Part shown: one piece after another, positions 54,913 through 62,335 of the stretch
Position numbering within the stretch: position 1 is the stretch's first letter
Layout of the letters: every line of letters starts with the position of its first letter
Assembly (NCBI GenBank): GCA_963705515.1
Contig: CAVPJV010000008.1
Location: 124,001-188,000 of the forward strand
Source: Gaiellasilicea sp963705515
GTDB taxonomy: Bacteria; Actinomycetota; Thermoleophilia; Gaiellales; Gaiellaceae
DNA: 64,000 nt
Direction of reading: 5' to 3'
The notes under the pieces: generated by a model
The model's input: the letters and a program-made list of their open reading frames with translations, nothing else
What the model was told of the DNA's origin: nothing
Database searches by the model: none
Program-made: the position numbers and the translations under genes

Positions 54913-55277
54913 CCGGATCTGGGGACAAGGGCTCGCTTCCGTGGGCCCTTGTCCCTCTGCTTGCAGGCAGGCTCCACCTGGAGCACGGCTCGGCTGCCGC
55001 GCATCCCGGCGGCGCGGACGGTGAACGCCGCGCAGCGGTCGAGGCGGAAGTCGAACGCCGCCTCGAAGCGCCCGTTCCGGTTCGAGCGGACGCCGACGGT
55101 GCGAGTGGCCTGATCAGGCTCGAGATACGTCACGACCACCGGCTCGCGAGCGCCGAACTGCGTGCCGCGGACGACGAGCGGGTCGAGCGATTCGAGCTTC
55201 AGCGAGGCGCGCCGCTGTGACGCCCCCTCCGCGGGGACTGCGAGAATCAGCATCAGCACGGCGACGGCAACGCGCAA
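54909..55277 (-). CDS. Small secreted protein of unknown function
   Basis: A 122-residue exported protein with a signal peptide (RVAVAVLMLILAVPAEGAS). The mature part is mainly beta strand (LKLESLDPLVVRGTQFG, EPVVVTYLEPDQATRTVGV, GRFEAAFDF) and has two cysteines that could pair. Its pattern suggests an immunoglobulin-like IPT-type domain, as a guess. TTG start with AGGAGGGG upstream, which supports it being real. The 3' end contains the terminator hairpin of the convergent protease gene. Confidence 0.65.
   Translation of the reverse strand: MRVAVAVLMLILAVPAEGASQRRASLKLESLDPLVVRGTQFGAREPVVVTYLEPDQATRTVGVRSNRNGRFEAAFDFRLDRCAAFTVRAAGMRGSRAVLQVEPACKQRDKGPRKRALVPRSG
54922..54955. terminator. Convergent terminator hairpin
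   Basis: GGGACAAGGGC and GCCCTTGTCCC form a perfect 11-base stem with a 12-base loop, 10 bases after the protease stop. It lies within the last codons of the convergent small secreted protein gene, so it can end transcripts from both strands. Confidence 0.75.
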
Positions 55278-55376
55278 TCTTCACCCCTCCTGACCCAATG
55301 AAGCCACAGGCGGAAGCCAAAGGGACCCCCCGGAAGGGGGACAACTTATGTCGAGGGTGTGCGGAGCGTCGTCGAG

Positions 55377-56297
55377 CTAGTAGGCGACAGCGCCGCGGCC
55401 CGTCTCGGCCGCGTGGCGCTGCTCGTCGGCGCGGTAGCTCGAGCGGACGAGCGGGCCGGCGAACACCGAGCCGAAGCCGAGCGCCTCGCCCTGCTCCCGC
55501 AGCCAGCGGAACTCGTCCGGGTGCACCCAGCGGTCGATCGCCGCATGCTTCGGGCTGGGCTGCAGGTACTGGCCGATCGTCACGACGTCGACGCCGTGCG
55601 CACGGAGGTCGCGCATCGTCTCGACCACCTCGTCGTTCGTCTCGCCGAGTCCGACGATGATCCCCGACTTCGTCAGGACGGGATAGTCGGCGAGCTCCTT
55701 CGCGCGGCCGAGCAGCCAGAGCGCCTTGTCGTAGCTCGCCTTCGCGCCCCGCATGTTCCGGTGCAGCCGGCGGACGGTCTCGATGTTGTGGTTGAAGACC
55801 TCGGGCCGGGCCGCGAGGACGGTGTGCAGTGCCTCCTCCTCGACGCCGAGGAAGTCGGGCGTCAGCACCTCGACGCTCGCCTCCGGCAGCTTCATCTTGA
55901 TCGCCCGGATCGTCGCCGCGAAGTGGCGCGCGCCGCGATCGGGGACGTCGTCGCGGTCGACCGAGGTGACGACGACGTGCTTCAGCGCCATCTGGGCGGC
56001 GGCCTGGCCGACGCGGAGCGGCTCGAGCGGGTCGGGCGCGTCCTGCGGCTTGCCGGAGTGGACGTAGCAGTAGCGGCAGGCGCGCGTGCAGGTCTCGCCG
56101 AGGATCTGGAAGGTCGCCGTGCCCCGGCCCCAGCACTCGGAGATGTTCGGGCAGCGCGCCTCCTCGCAGACCGTGTTCAGCGACAGGCCGTGCAGCAGTT
56201 TCTTGACGTCGTAGAAGTGCCCGTCGGCGCTCGGCGCGCGAACCTTCATCCACTCCGGGCGGCGCGGGCGCTCGGCGACGGGAAGTGAGCTCTCCAT
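55377..56297 (-). CDS. lipA: Lipoyl synthase
   Basis: Radical-SAM enzyme that inserts two sulfurs into protein-bound octanoyl groups. The 306-residue protein has both cluster motifs: the auxiliary cluster CEEARCPNISEC and the radical-SAM CTRACRYC; also FQILGETC, VVVTSVDRDDVPD, LTPDFLG, VFNHNIETV and the closing PLVRSSYRA with the auxiliary-cluster serine. ATG 56297. It is the last gene of the operon with the 2-oxoacid dehydrogenase genes whose E2 it serves. Confidence 0.95.
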   Translation of the reverse strand: MESSLPVAERPRRPEWMKVRAPSADGHFYDVKKLLHGLSLNTVCEEARCPNISECWGRGTATFQILGETCTRACRYCYVHSGKPQDAPDPLEPLRVGQAAAQMALKHVVVTSVDRDDVPDRGARHFAATIRAIKMKLPEASVEVLTPDFLGVEEEALHTVLAARPEVFNHNIETVRRLHRNMRGAKASYDKALWLLGRAKELADYPVLTKSGIIVGLGETNDEVVETMRDLRAHGVDVVTIGQYLQPSPKHAAIDRWVHPDEFRWLREQGEALGFGSVFAGPLVRSSYRADEQRHAAETGRGAVAY

Positions 56298-56307
56298 CGG
56301 TCTGAGC

Positions 56308-56983
56308 CTAGCTGCGGCCTGCGAGCACGGGTGCTGGTCGCTCCTCGAGCTCGAGCGCAAAGACGTGCGCGAGCGCTTCGAGCGCCGGCCCGCGCGACCT
56401 CGTCGACCGCGACCGGGCGGCCGAGCTCCTGCGCCACCGTGGTGAAGGCGGCGTCTTCGAGCCCGCACGCGGTGATCCACTGCGTGAACGGGGCTGGATC
56501 GAGGTCGACGTTGAGGGCGTAGCCGTGCGTCGTCACCCACTTCGAGATGTGGATGCCGATCGACGCGATCTTCCGCGGCGGCCGCGTCAGCCAGACGCCG
56601 GTGAGCCCGTCGATCCGCTCGCCCTCGACGCCGAGCTTCGCTAGCGTCAGGATCAGCGCGTCCTCGAGGTCGCGGCAGTAGCGCTTGACGTCCTGGCCGT
56701 GCCGCTTGAGGTCGAGGATCGGGTAGCAGACGAGCTGTCCCGGCCCGTGGAAGGTGGACTTGCCTCCGCGGTCCGTCTCGACGACGTCGACCTCCGCGTC
56801 GGCGGGGATGTGCAGCTCCGACTCCTCGGTGCGGCGGCCGGTCGTGACCGTCGGCGGGTGCTCGAGCAGCAGGATCGTGTCCGGCCGCTCGCCGTCGGCA
56901 ACCGCCGCGGCGATCGTGCGCTGCAGCTCCCAAGCCTCCCCGTACGGGACGAGGCCGAGGTTCAGCACGTGCGCGCCGGTCAC
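56308..56983 (-). CDS. lipB: Octanoyltransferase LipB (frameshifted near its end)
   Basis: Transfers octanoate from ACP to lipoyl domains, the step before LipA. GTG 56983 opens HVLNLGLVPYGEAWELQ, then LLEHPPTVTTGRR, TDRGGKSTFHGPGQLVCYPI (active-site region), IASIGIHISKWVTTHGYALNV with the catalytic Lys and PFTQWITACGLED. Close to the end, in a GCCGGCC stretch at about 56384-56390, one extra base shifts the frame and would carry it on to 56246 into lipA. Removing it gives ALEALAHVFALELEERP and a TAG at 56308, about 224 residues, the normal size. The catalytic core is unaffected. Confidence 0.85.
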
Positions 56984-57162
56984 TCGTCCTCCGGGAGCAG
57001 CTCCCGGGCGGCCTCCAGGTCCTCGGCCCGCACCAGGACCTCGTACGAGCTGCCGAAGTTCTCGCCCAGCTGCGTGGCGCGGTGCTCCGACTGGATGCCG
57101 GCCGTCTCGAGCAGGCCCCGGATCATCATCGCTTCGGGCTCGTTCCGGACGACGGTGAGGAC
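56980..57162 (-). CDS. Small DUF2007-like protein, start unclear
   Basis: About 60 codons of a DUF2007 (putative signal-transducing) domain: VLTVVRNEPEAMMIRGLLET, AGIQSEHRATQLGEN, SYEVLVRAEDLEAARELL. The stop overlaps the lipB GTG (GTGA) and the frame begins right after the E2 stop codon, so it is wedged in the operon. No ATG, GTG or TTG precedes the first strand; the first in-frame ATG is at 57129, which would leave only 49 residues and cut the domain. A lost base or a rare start would explain this. Function unknown. Confidence 0.6.
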   Translation of the reverse strand, partial: VLTVVRNEPEAMMIRGLLETAGIQSEHRATQLGENFGSSYEVLVRAEDLEAARELLPEDE

Positions 57163-57163
57163 G

Positions 57164-58606
57164 CTAGTAGTCGCTTTCGCCCCAGCTCTCGAGCTTCTCG
57201 CGCAGCGAATGCAGGAAGCGTCCCGCGAGCGCGCCGTCGACCAGGCGATGGTCGTACGTGAGCGTTAGGTTCATGATCGGCCGGATCGCGATCACGTCCT
57301 GGCCGAGCTCGTCGGTCACGACCCACGGGCGCTTCACGACCGCGTAGGTGCCGAGAATGCCCGCCTGCGGCTGGCTGATCACCGGCGTGCCGTGGAACGT
57401 GCCGAAACCGCCCGGGTTCGTGATCGTGAAGGTGCCGCCCTGGACGTCGTCGGGCATCAGCTTCTTGTCGCGGGCGCGCTTGGCGATGTCGGCGACGCCA
57501 CGGGCAAGGCCGAGCAGGTTGAGGCCCTCGGTGTGCTTCAGCACCGGCACGATCAGGCCCTTGCCGTCCGCGAGCTCGACCGCGAAGCCGAGGTTGACGA
57601 AGTTGCGGGTGACGATCTTGTCGCCGCGGATCTCGCCGTTGATCCAGGGGTACTCACGCAATGTCTCGACGGTCGCGCGGGCGACGAAGGAGAGGTAGGT
57701 CGGGTTGACCCCGTAGGCCTGCTCGTACTCCTTCTTCAGCTTGCTCCGGATCGCGACCACCTTGGACATGTCGACCTCGATCGCGCTCGTGACGTGCGCG
57801 GACGTGTCGAGCGAGCGGCGCATGTGCTCGGCGATCCCCTTGCGCATCGCCGACATCGGCTCGACCGTCTCGCCGGGCTCCGGCTCGGCGCTCGCGGCCG
57901 GAGCCGGGGCTGCGGCTGGCGCGGGCGGCGGAGCCTGTGCGGCCGGGACAGGCTGGGCGGGCGCAGGAGCCGGCGGCGGGGGAGCCGCCTGGGCGGTCGG
58001 TGCCGGGGCGGGCTCGGCCAGGGCGGGCGACGGAGGCGCCTGCTCGACCGCAGGTGCCGGCTGCTCGACGGGAGGCGCGGGCGCCGCTGAGGCCTGGCCG
58101 CCGCTCTCGACGAAGGCGAGGATGTCCTTCTTCGTCACGCGGCCGCCGGTGCCGGTGCCCTGGATCGCGTTCGGGTCGACGCCGTGCTCGGAGGCGATCC
58201 GGGCGACCACGGGCGAGACGAAGGTGCGGCCGTTGCCGGAAGCCGGTGTCGCGGCCGGGGCGGGCGCGGCCGGAGGAGCCGGCGGTGCGGGCTGCGCGGC
58301 CTGTGTGGCGGGCTCGGGCGGCTCGGGCGCCGGCGGCGCCTCGGCCGGCGCCGCACCCTCGGGTGCGATCACGGCCAGGACGGTGCCGACCTCGACCGTC
58401 TCGCCCTCCTGGACGAGGATCTGGGCGACGACGCCCTCGGCGGGGCTCGGGACCTCGGTGTCGACCTTGTCGGTCGAGATCTCGAGCAGCGGCTCGTCGC
58501 GGCCGATGTGCTCGCCCTCGGCCTTGAGCCACTTCGTGATCGTCCCCTCGGAGACGGACACGCCCATCTGGGGCATGACGACTTCGGTCTGCGTTCCAGT
58601 CGACAT
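57164..58606 (-). CDS. Dihydrolipoamide acyltransferase (E2) of a 2-oxoacid dehydrogenase complex
   Basis: Core of the complex; passes the acyl group from lipoate to CoA. The 480 residues comprise one lipoyl domain (attachment Lys in EISTDKVDTEVPSP), a long Ala/Pro linker, the peripheral-subunit-binding domain (VSPVVARIASEHGVDPNAI), a second Ala/Pro linker of about 75 residues, and the catalytic domain with FTITNPGGFGT and the active site TYDHRLVDGALAG. ATG 58606, 8 bases after the E1-beta stop. Pyruvate, branched-chain or 2-oxoglutarate specificity cannot be settled from sequence. Confidence 0.94.
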   Translation of the reverse strand: MSTGTQTEVVMPQMGVSVSEGTITKWLKAEGEHIGRDEPLLEISTDKVDTEVPSPAEGVVAQILVQEGETVEVGTVLAVIAPEGAAPAEAPPAPEPPEPATQAAQPAPPAPPAAPAPAATPASGNGRTFVSPVVARIASEHGVDPNAIQGTGTGGRVTKKDILAFVESGGQASAAPAPPVEQPAPAVEQAPPSPALAEPAPAPTAQAAPPPPAPAPAQPVPAAQAPPPAPAAAPAPAASAEPEPGETVEPMSAMRKGIAEHMRRSLDTSAHVTSAIEVDMSKVVAIRSKLKKEYEQAYGVNPTYLSFVARATVETLREYPWINGEIRGDKIVTRNFVNLGFAVELADGKGLIVPVLKHTEGLNLLGLARGVADIAKRARDKKLMPDDVQGGTFTITNPGGFGTFHGTPVISQPQAGILGTYAVVKRPWVVTDELGQDVIAIRPIMNLTLTYDHRLVDGALAGRFLHSLREKLESWGESDY

Positions 58607-58614
58607 CTGCTCTC

Positions 58615-59589
58615 CTAGTACTCCGCCAGCTCTCTCAGTCCCTGCACGACGTCCTCGACCTGCGGGAGAAATGCCTTCTCGAGCACCGGCGAGAACGGCA
58701 CCGGGCAGTCCGGGGCGGCGATCCGCTTCACGGGTGCATCGAGGTCCTCGAACGCCTCCTCGGCGATCGTGGCCGCGATCTCGCCGCCGAAGCCGCCGGT
58801 GCGGTTGTCCTCGTGCAGCACGACCACCTTCGAGGTTTTGCGCACGCTCTCGAGCACCGCCTCCTTGTCCCACGGCATCACCGTGCGCAGGTCGACGATC
58901 TCGACCGAGATGCCGTCCGCTTCGAGCTGCTTCGCGGCCTCCTCGGCCGTGTAGACCATCGCGCCCCAGGTGATCACGGAGACGTCGTCCCCCTCGAGGT
59001 GGGTGCGCGCCTTCCCGATCGGCGTCACGTAGCGCTCGTCGGGCACGTCGGCCTTGATCCGGCGGTACAGGTGCTTGTGCTCGAAGAAGAGGACGGGGTT
59101 GGGATCCTCGATCGCGGCCACGAGCAGGCCCTTCGCGTCCTCCGGCGTCGCCGGGCAGACGCACTTGAGCCCGGGGATGTGCGCGAACGAGCTCTCCGGG
59201 TTCTGCGAGTGGAACGGGCCGCCCGAGAAGCCCCCGCCGGAGGGAAGCCGGACGACGATCGGCACCGGCGTGCCGGCGCGGAAGCGCTGCTTGGCGGCGA
59301 CGGTGACGAGGTGGTCCCAGCCGCAGGAGATGAAGTCGGCGAACTGCATCTCGGCGACCGGCCGCATGCCCATGATCGATGCGCCCGTGGCCGCGCCGAG
59401 GATCGCGGTCTCGGCGAGGGGCGCGTCGAGCACGCGCCAGGGCCCGAACTCCTCCTGGAAGCCGAGCGTCACCTTGAAGGCGCCGCCGTACACCCCGACG
59501 TCCTCGCCGATCACGAAGACGCGGTCGTCGCGCCGCATCTCCTGCCGGAGCCCGTCGCTGATCGCCTGGAGGTAGGTCTTCTCAGCCAT
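58615..59589 (-). CDS. 2-Oxoacid dehydrogenase E1 component, beta subunit
   Basis: A 324-residue transketolase-like subunit: RVFVIGEDVGVYGGAFKVT, LDAPLAETAILGAATGASIMG, VAEMQFADFI, VVRLPSGGGFSGGPFHSQ, and the transketolase C domain with VVLHEDNRTGGFG. It forms the alpha2beta2 E1 with the gene upstream and decarboxylates a 2-oxoacid with thiamine diphosphate. The ATG shares a base with the E1-alpha stop (TAATG). The GGGFSGGPFHSQ loop is common to pyruvate and branched-chain types. Confidence 0.94.
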   Translation of the reverse strand: MAEKTYLQAISDGLRQEMRRDDRVFVIGEDVGVYGGAFKVTLGFQEEFGPWRVLDAPLAETAILGAATGASIMGMRPVAEMQFADFISCGWDHLVTVAAKQRFRAGTPVPIVVRLPSGGGFSGGPFHSQNPESSFAHIPGLKCVCPATPEDAKGLLVAAIEDPNPVLFFEHKHLYRRIKADVPDERYVTPIGKARTHLEGDDVSVITWGAMVYTAEEAAKQLEADGISVEIVDLRTVMPWDKEAVLESVRKTSKVVVLHEDNRTGGFGGEIAATIAEEAFEDLDAPVKRIAAPDCPVPFSPVLEKAFLPQVEDVVQGLRELAEY

Positions 59590-60632
59590 TACTTGTGGTG
59601 CGGCGTGTCGAGGTCCTCGGGCGTCGCGTAGACACCCTCCATCAGCGTGTCGGGGTCGGGCTGCGGCGAGTCCTCCGCCTGCGCGAGCGCGTCGTTCAGG
59701 AGCTTCTTGACGCGGCTGGAGATCTCTTCCTCCTCCTCCGTCCTCAGCTCGGCGTTGTCCCGCAGCCAGGTGCGGAAGCGTTCGATCGGGTCGTTCTTCG
59801 CCCACTCCTCGAAGAGCTCCTTGGGGACGTAAAAGGCGTCGTCGTGGACCGCGTGTCCCTCCATCCGCAGCGTCTTCAGTTCGAGCAGGGTGGGTCCGCC
59901 GCCGTTGCGCGCCTTCTCGATCGCGGCCTTCGCCTCGCGGTAGACGGCGAGCACGTCGGTGCCGTCGACGACGACCCCTTCGAAGCCGTACGCGGCGGCG
60001 CGGTCGGCGAGATGCTCGATCGCATAGCCGAGGTGCGTCGGCGTCGAGTACGCCCACTGGTTGTTGTCGCAGATGAAGACGACCGGGAGCTGCCGGACGC
60101 CGGCGAAGTTCATCGCCTCGTGGGCGTCGCCGCGCGCCATCGCGCCCTCACCGGACCACCCGACTGCGACCCGCTTCTCGTCGCGGATCCGGAAGGCCAG
60201 GGCGCAGCCGACCGCCACCGGCATCATCGCCGGCAGGTGGCTGACCATCGCGATCATCCCGAGGCGGGCGTCCGCCATGTGGACGTTGCCGTCGCGGCCG
60301 CGCGTGGGTCCGCCTTCGCGGCCCATGTACTGCGCGAAGATCCGCCACGGCTCGACGCCGCGGGTGATGTGGACGCCCATGTCGCGGTGGAGCGGCGTGC
60401 CGACGTCGTCCGGGCCCATGGCGGTTGCGACGCCGACGGCGGCTCCCTCGTTGCCGCGGCCGGTGTAGAACGACCCCGGAATCTTCCCCTGCTTGTAGAG
60501 GATGTGACCGCGCTCCTCGATCCCGCGGGTGACGAGCAGGTTGCGGTAGATGGTGAGCAGGTCCTCGCGGTCGAGACCTGCCTCACGTACTTCACTCAGC
60601 GAGCCGACCGGCTCAGCCTCACGTACCGCCAT
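59589..60632 (-). CDS. 2-Oxoacid dehydrogenase E1 component, alpha subunit
   Basis: A 347-residue thiamine-diphosphate subunit. It has KIPGSFYTGRGNEGAAVGVA, HRDMGVHITRGVEPW, the TPP/Mg motif GWSGEGAMARGDAHEAMNFA ending in FICDNNQWAYSTP, and KTLRMEGHAVHDDAFYV (phosphorylation-loop region in eukaryotes). ATG 60632 starts the operon E1-alpha, E1-beta, E2, DUF2007, lipB, lipA. No E3 (lipoamide dehydrogenase) is nearby. Confidence 0.93.
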   Translation of the reverse strand: MAVREAEPVGSLSEVREAGLDREDLLTIYRNLLVTRGIEERGHILYKQGKIPGSFYTGRGNEGAAVGVATAMGPDDVGTPLHRDMGVHITRGVEPWRIFAQYMGREGGPTRGRDGNVHMADARLGMIAMVSHLPAMMPVAVGCALAFRIRDEKRVAVGWSGEGAMARGDAHEAMNFAGVRQLPVVFICDNNQWAYSTPTHLGYAIEHLADRAAAYGFEGVVVDGTDVLAVYREAKAAIEKARNGGGPTLLELKTLRMEGHAVHDDAFYVPKELFEEWAKNDPIERFRTWLRDNAELRTEEEEEISSRVKKLLNDALAQAEDSPQPDPDTLMEGVYATPEDLDTPHHK

Positions 60633-60746
60633 GCGTCACTACCCCCGCGGTTGAACGACGGCTGCACTTTATCGACGCGCAGAGGATGGAGCGGGTCCGT
60701 ACGGGCGGGATCGCGCAGCGACACAAGCCGGCGCTACGGTTGCCGG

Positions 60747-61028
60747 GTGGCGAAGCCGAAGCGGAACTGGATCCAGGAGGAGCGGCGCAAGACGCTCGGC
60801 GACTTCACGTGCTTCTGTCTCGAATGCGGCTCGGTCTGGCGCTACTTCCTCGAGGGCGAGGCCGACCTGCCTGCCGCCTGCCCGCACTGCGGCGGCGAGA
60901 CCCGCCATCGCTGCCCCGAGTGCTCGGCGCCGTTCCCGTCCGCATTCGCGGTCGAGTGCGAGGAGTGCGGCGCGCCCGTGCGGCCGGCCGAAGTGCTCGG
61001 CGTCCGCATCCGCAAGCCCGGACGCTAG
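60747..61028 (+). CDS. Double zinc-ribbon protein
   Basis: A 93-residue protein with four CxxC knuckles: CFCLECGS, CPHCGG, CPECSA, CEECGAP. They pair into two rubredoxin-like zinc ribbons. The N-terminus is basic (AKPKRNWIQEERRK), which suggests nucleic-acid or protein contact. No enzyme domain. GTG 60747 is chosen as the start nearest the conserved part; there is no good Shine-Dalgarno. Convergent with the cyclase gene, stops overlapping by 4 bases. Function unknown. Confidence 0.72.
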   Translation: MAKPKRNWIQEERRKTLGDFTCFCLECGSVWRYFLEGEADLPAACPHCGGETRHRCPECSAPFPSAFAVECEECGAPVRPAEVLGVRIRKPGR

Positions 61029-62335
61029 CCGGGGGGAAGCTTCCGCAGGAGCAGGATCTCGACCGGCTCGTCGCGGCCCTTCACCTGGACGGTGTCGAGC
61101 GGCTCCGTCTCCGCGCCCCCGAGCTGACTCGCCGTCTCGGCGCTGATGGCGACGCCCCCCGCCGGAGCGAGCCCTTCGATCCGGGAGCCGAGGTTGACCG
61201 TGTCGCCGATCGCGCTGTAGGTGCGGCCGCTGCCGGTGCCGAGCACGCCGACGGACGCCTCGCCCGAGTTCAGGCCGGCCCGGAAGCGCGGCCACTCGGG
61301 GTGCTCGGCGGCCAGCGCTCCCGTCTCCTCCTGCAACGCGAGCGCGGCGCGCGCGGCACGCTCGGCGTGCTTCTCGCCTTCGAAGGTGGCGAAGACCGCG
61401 TCGCCGATCAGGCGGTCGACCACGCCGTCGTAGCGCTCGATCGCTGGGATCGCGACGCCGAAGAGCGTGTCCAGCATCCTCGAGACCGTCGTCGGCTCGC
61501 TGTGCTCGGAGAACGACGTGAAGCCCTTCAGGTCGGCGAAGAGGACGGTCACCGGCTGCGCGCCGCGGTCGACGTAGAGCCGACCGAAGCGCTCCTCCGA
61601 CCCCTCCTGGTGCGCCATCACGGCGATCACCGCGAACGCGAGCAGCATCAGCAGATGCCATTCCCACCACGACGCCTGCCAGTTGCGGCCGAGCGCCACC
61701 GCGACCATCGCCTCGGCGAGCAGCACGAAGGCGACGGTGAAGCCGAACACAAGCCGCGAGCGGCGCTCCCGGTAGAGGTCGAGGTAGCGCACGACGGCGA
61801 AGCTGTAGAAGGCGACGCCGACGATCGAGAGCGCGACCATCGGGGAGGACAGCCGCGCCGGGACGACCGAGTCATCGACTTCGGGGAAGAACGAGAGGCA
61901 GACGATCGCCCAGAGAGCCAGCAGGACGAGCAGGGCACGCTCGAGGTACTTGGGCTGAATCGGCTCGCTGTCGATTGCCGACAGCACCGCGAATGCGCCT
62001 GCGAGCACGAGCCCGACCGGCGTCGCGATCACGAAGCCGAGATTCGACTTGTCGAGGAGAACGCCTGGCGTCGCCAGCGCGTGCAGGGCGAGGAAGCCGG
62101 AGGCCGCGAGGAACGAGAGCGAAACGAGGTGGACGCGCCGGTCGCCTCGCCGCCGGGCGGCGACACCGGTCGCATACGCGAGGACGGCATTCAGCGCGGC
62201 GGTGACGAGCACGAGCCAGAAGTGGGACGGGTGGTGCTCCCAGTGCACGTCCGTCTCCGGCGCCGCGAGCAGGATCGCGAGTCCGACCAGCGGCAGGGCG
62301 AGCAGGACAACGAGGGTCAGCGGCGAGCGGGCCAA
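61025..62335 (-). CDS. Membrane-bound class III adenylate/guanylate cyclase
   Basis: A 436-residue signalling enzyme making cAMP or cGMP. The N-terminal half holds about seven hydrophobic helices (TLVVLLALPLVGLAILLA to HLLMLLAFAVIAVMA). The cyclase domain follows: VTVLFADLKGFTSFSE (first metal Asp), YDGVVDRLIGDAVFATF (second metal Asp), FRAGLNSGEASVGVLG, and SAIGDTVNLGSRIEGLA with the catalytic Asn and Arg. The catalytic set appears complete. ATG start overlaps by 19 bases the end of the upstream REC/thioredoxin-reductase gene, so the two are co-translated. Confidence 0.9.
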   Translation of the reverse strand: MARSPLTLVVLLALPLVGLAILLAAPETDVHWEHHPSHFWLVLVTAALNAVLAYATGVAARRRGDRRVHLVSLSFLAASGFLALHALATPGVLLDKSNLGFVIATPVGLVLAGAFAVLSAIDSEPIQPKYLERALLVLLALWAIVCLSFFPEVDDSVVPARLSSPMVALSIVGVAFYSFAVVRYLDLYRERRSRLVFGFTVAFVLLAEAMVAVALGRNWQASWWEWHLLMLLAFAVIAVMAHQEGSEERFGRLYVDRGAQPVTVLFADLKGFTSFSEHSEPTTVSRMLDTLFGVAIPAIERYDGVVDRLIGDAVFATFEGEKHAERAARAALALQEETGALAAEHPEWPRFRAGLNSGEASVGVLGTGSGRTYSAIGDTVNLGSRIEGLAPAGGVAISAETASQLGGAETEPLDTVQVKGRDEPVEILLLRKLPPG

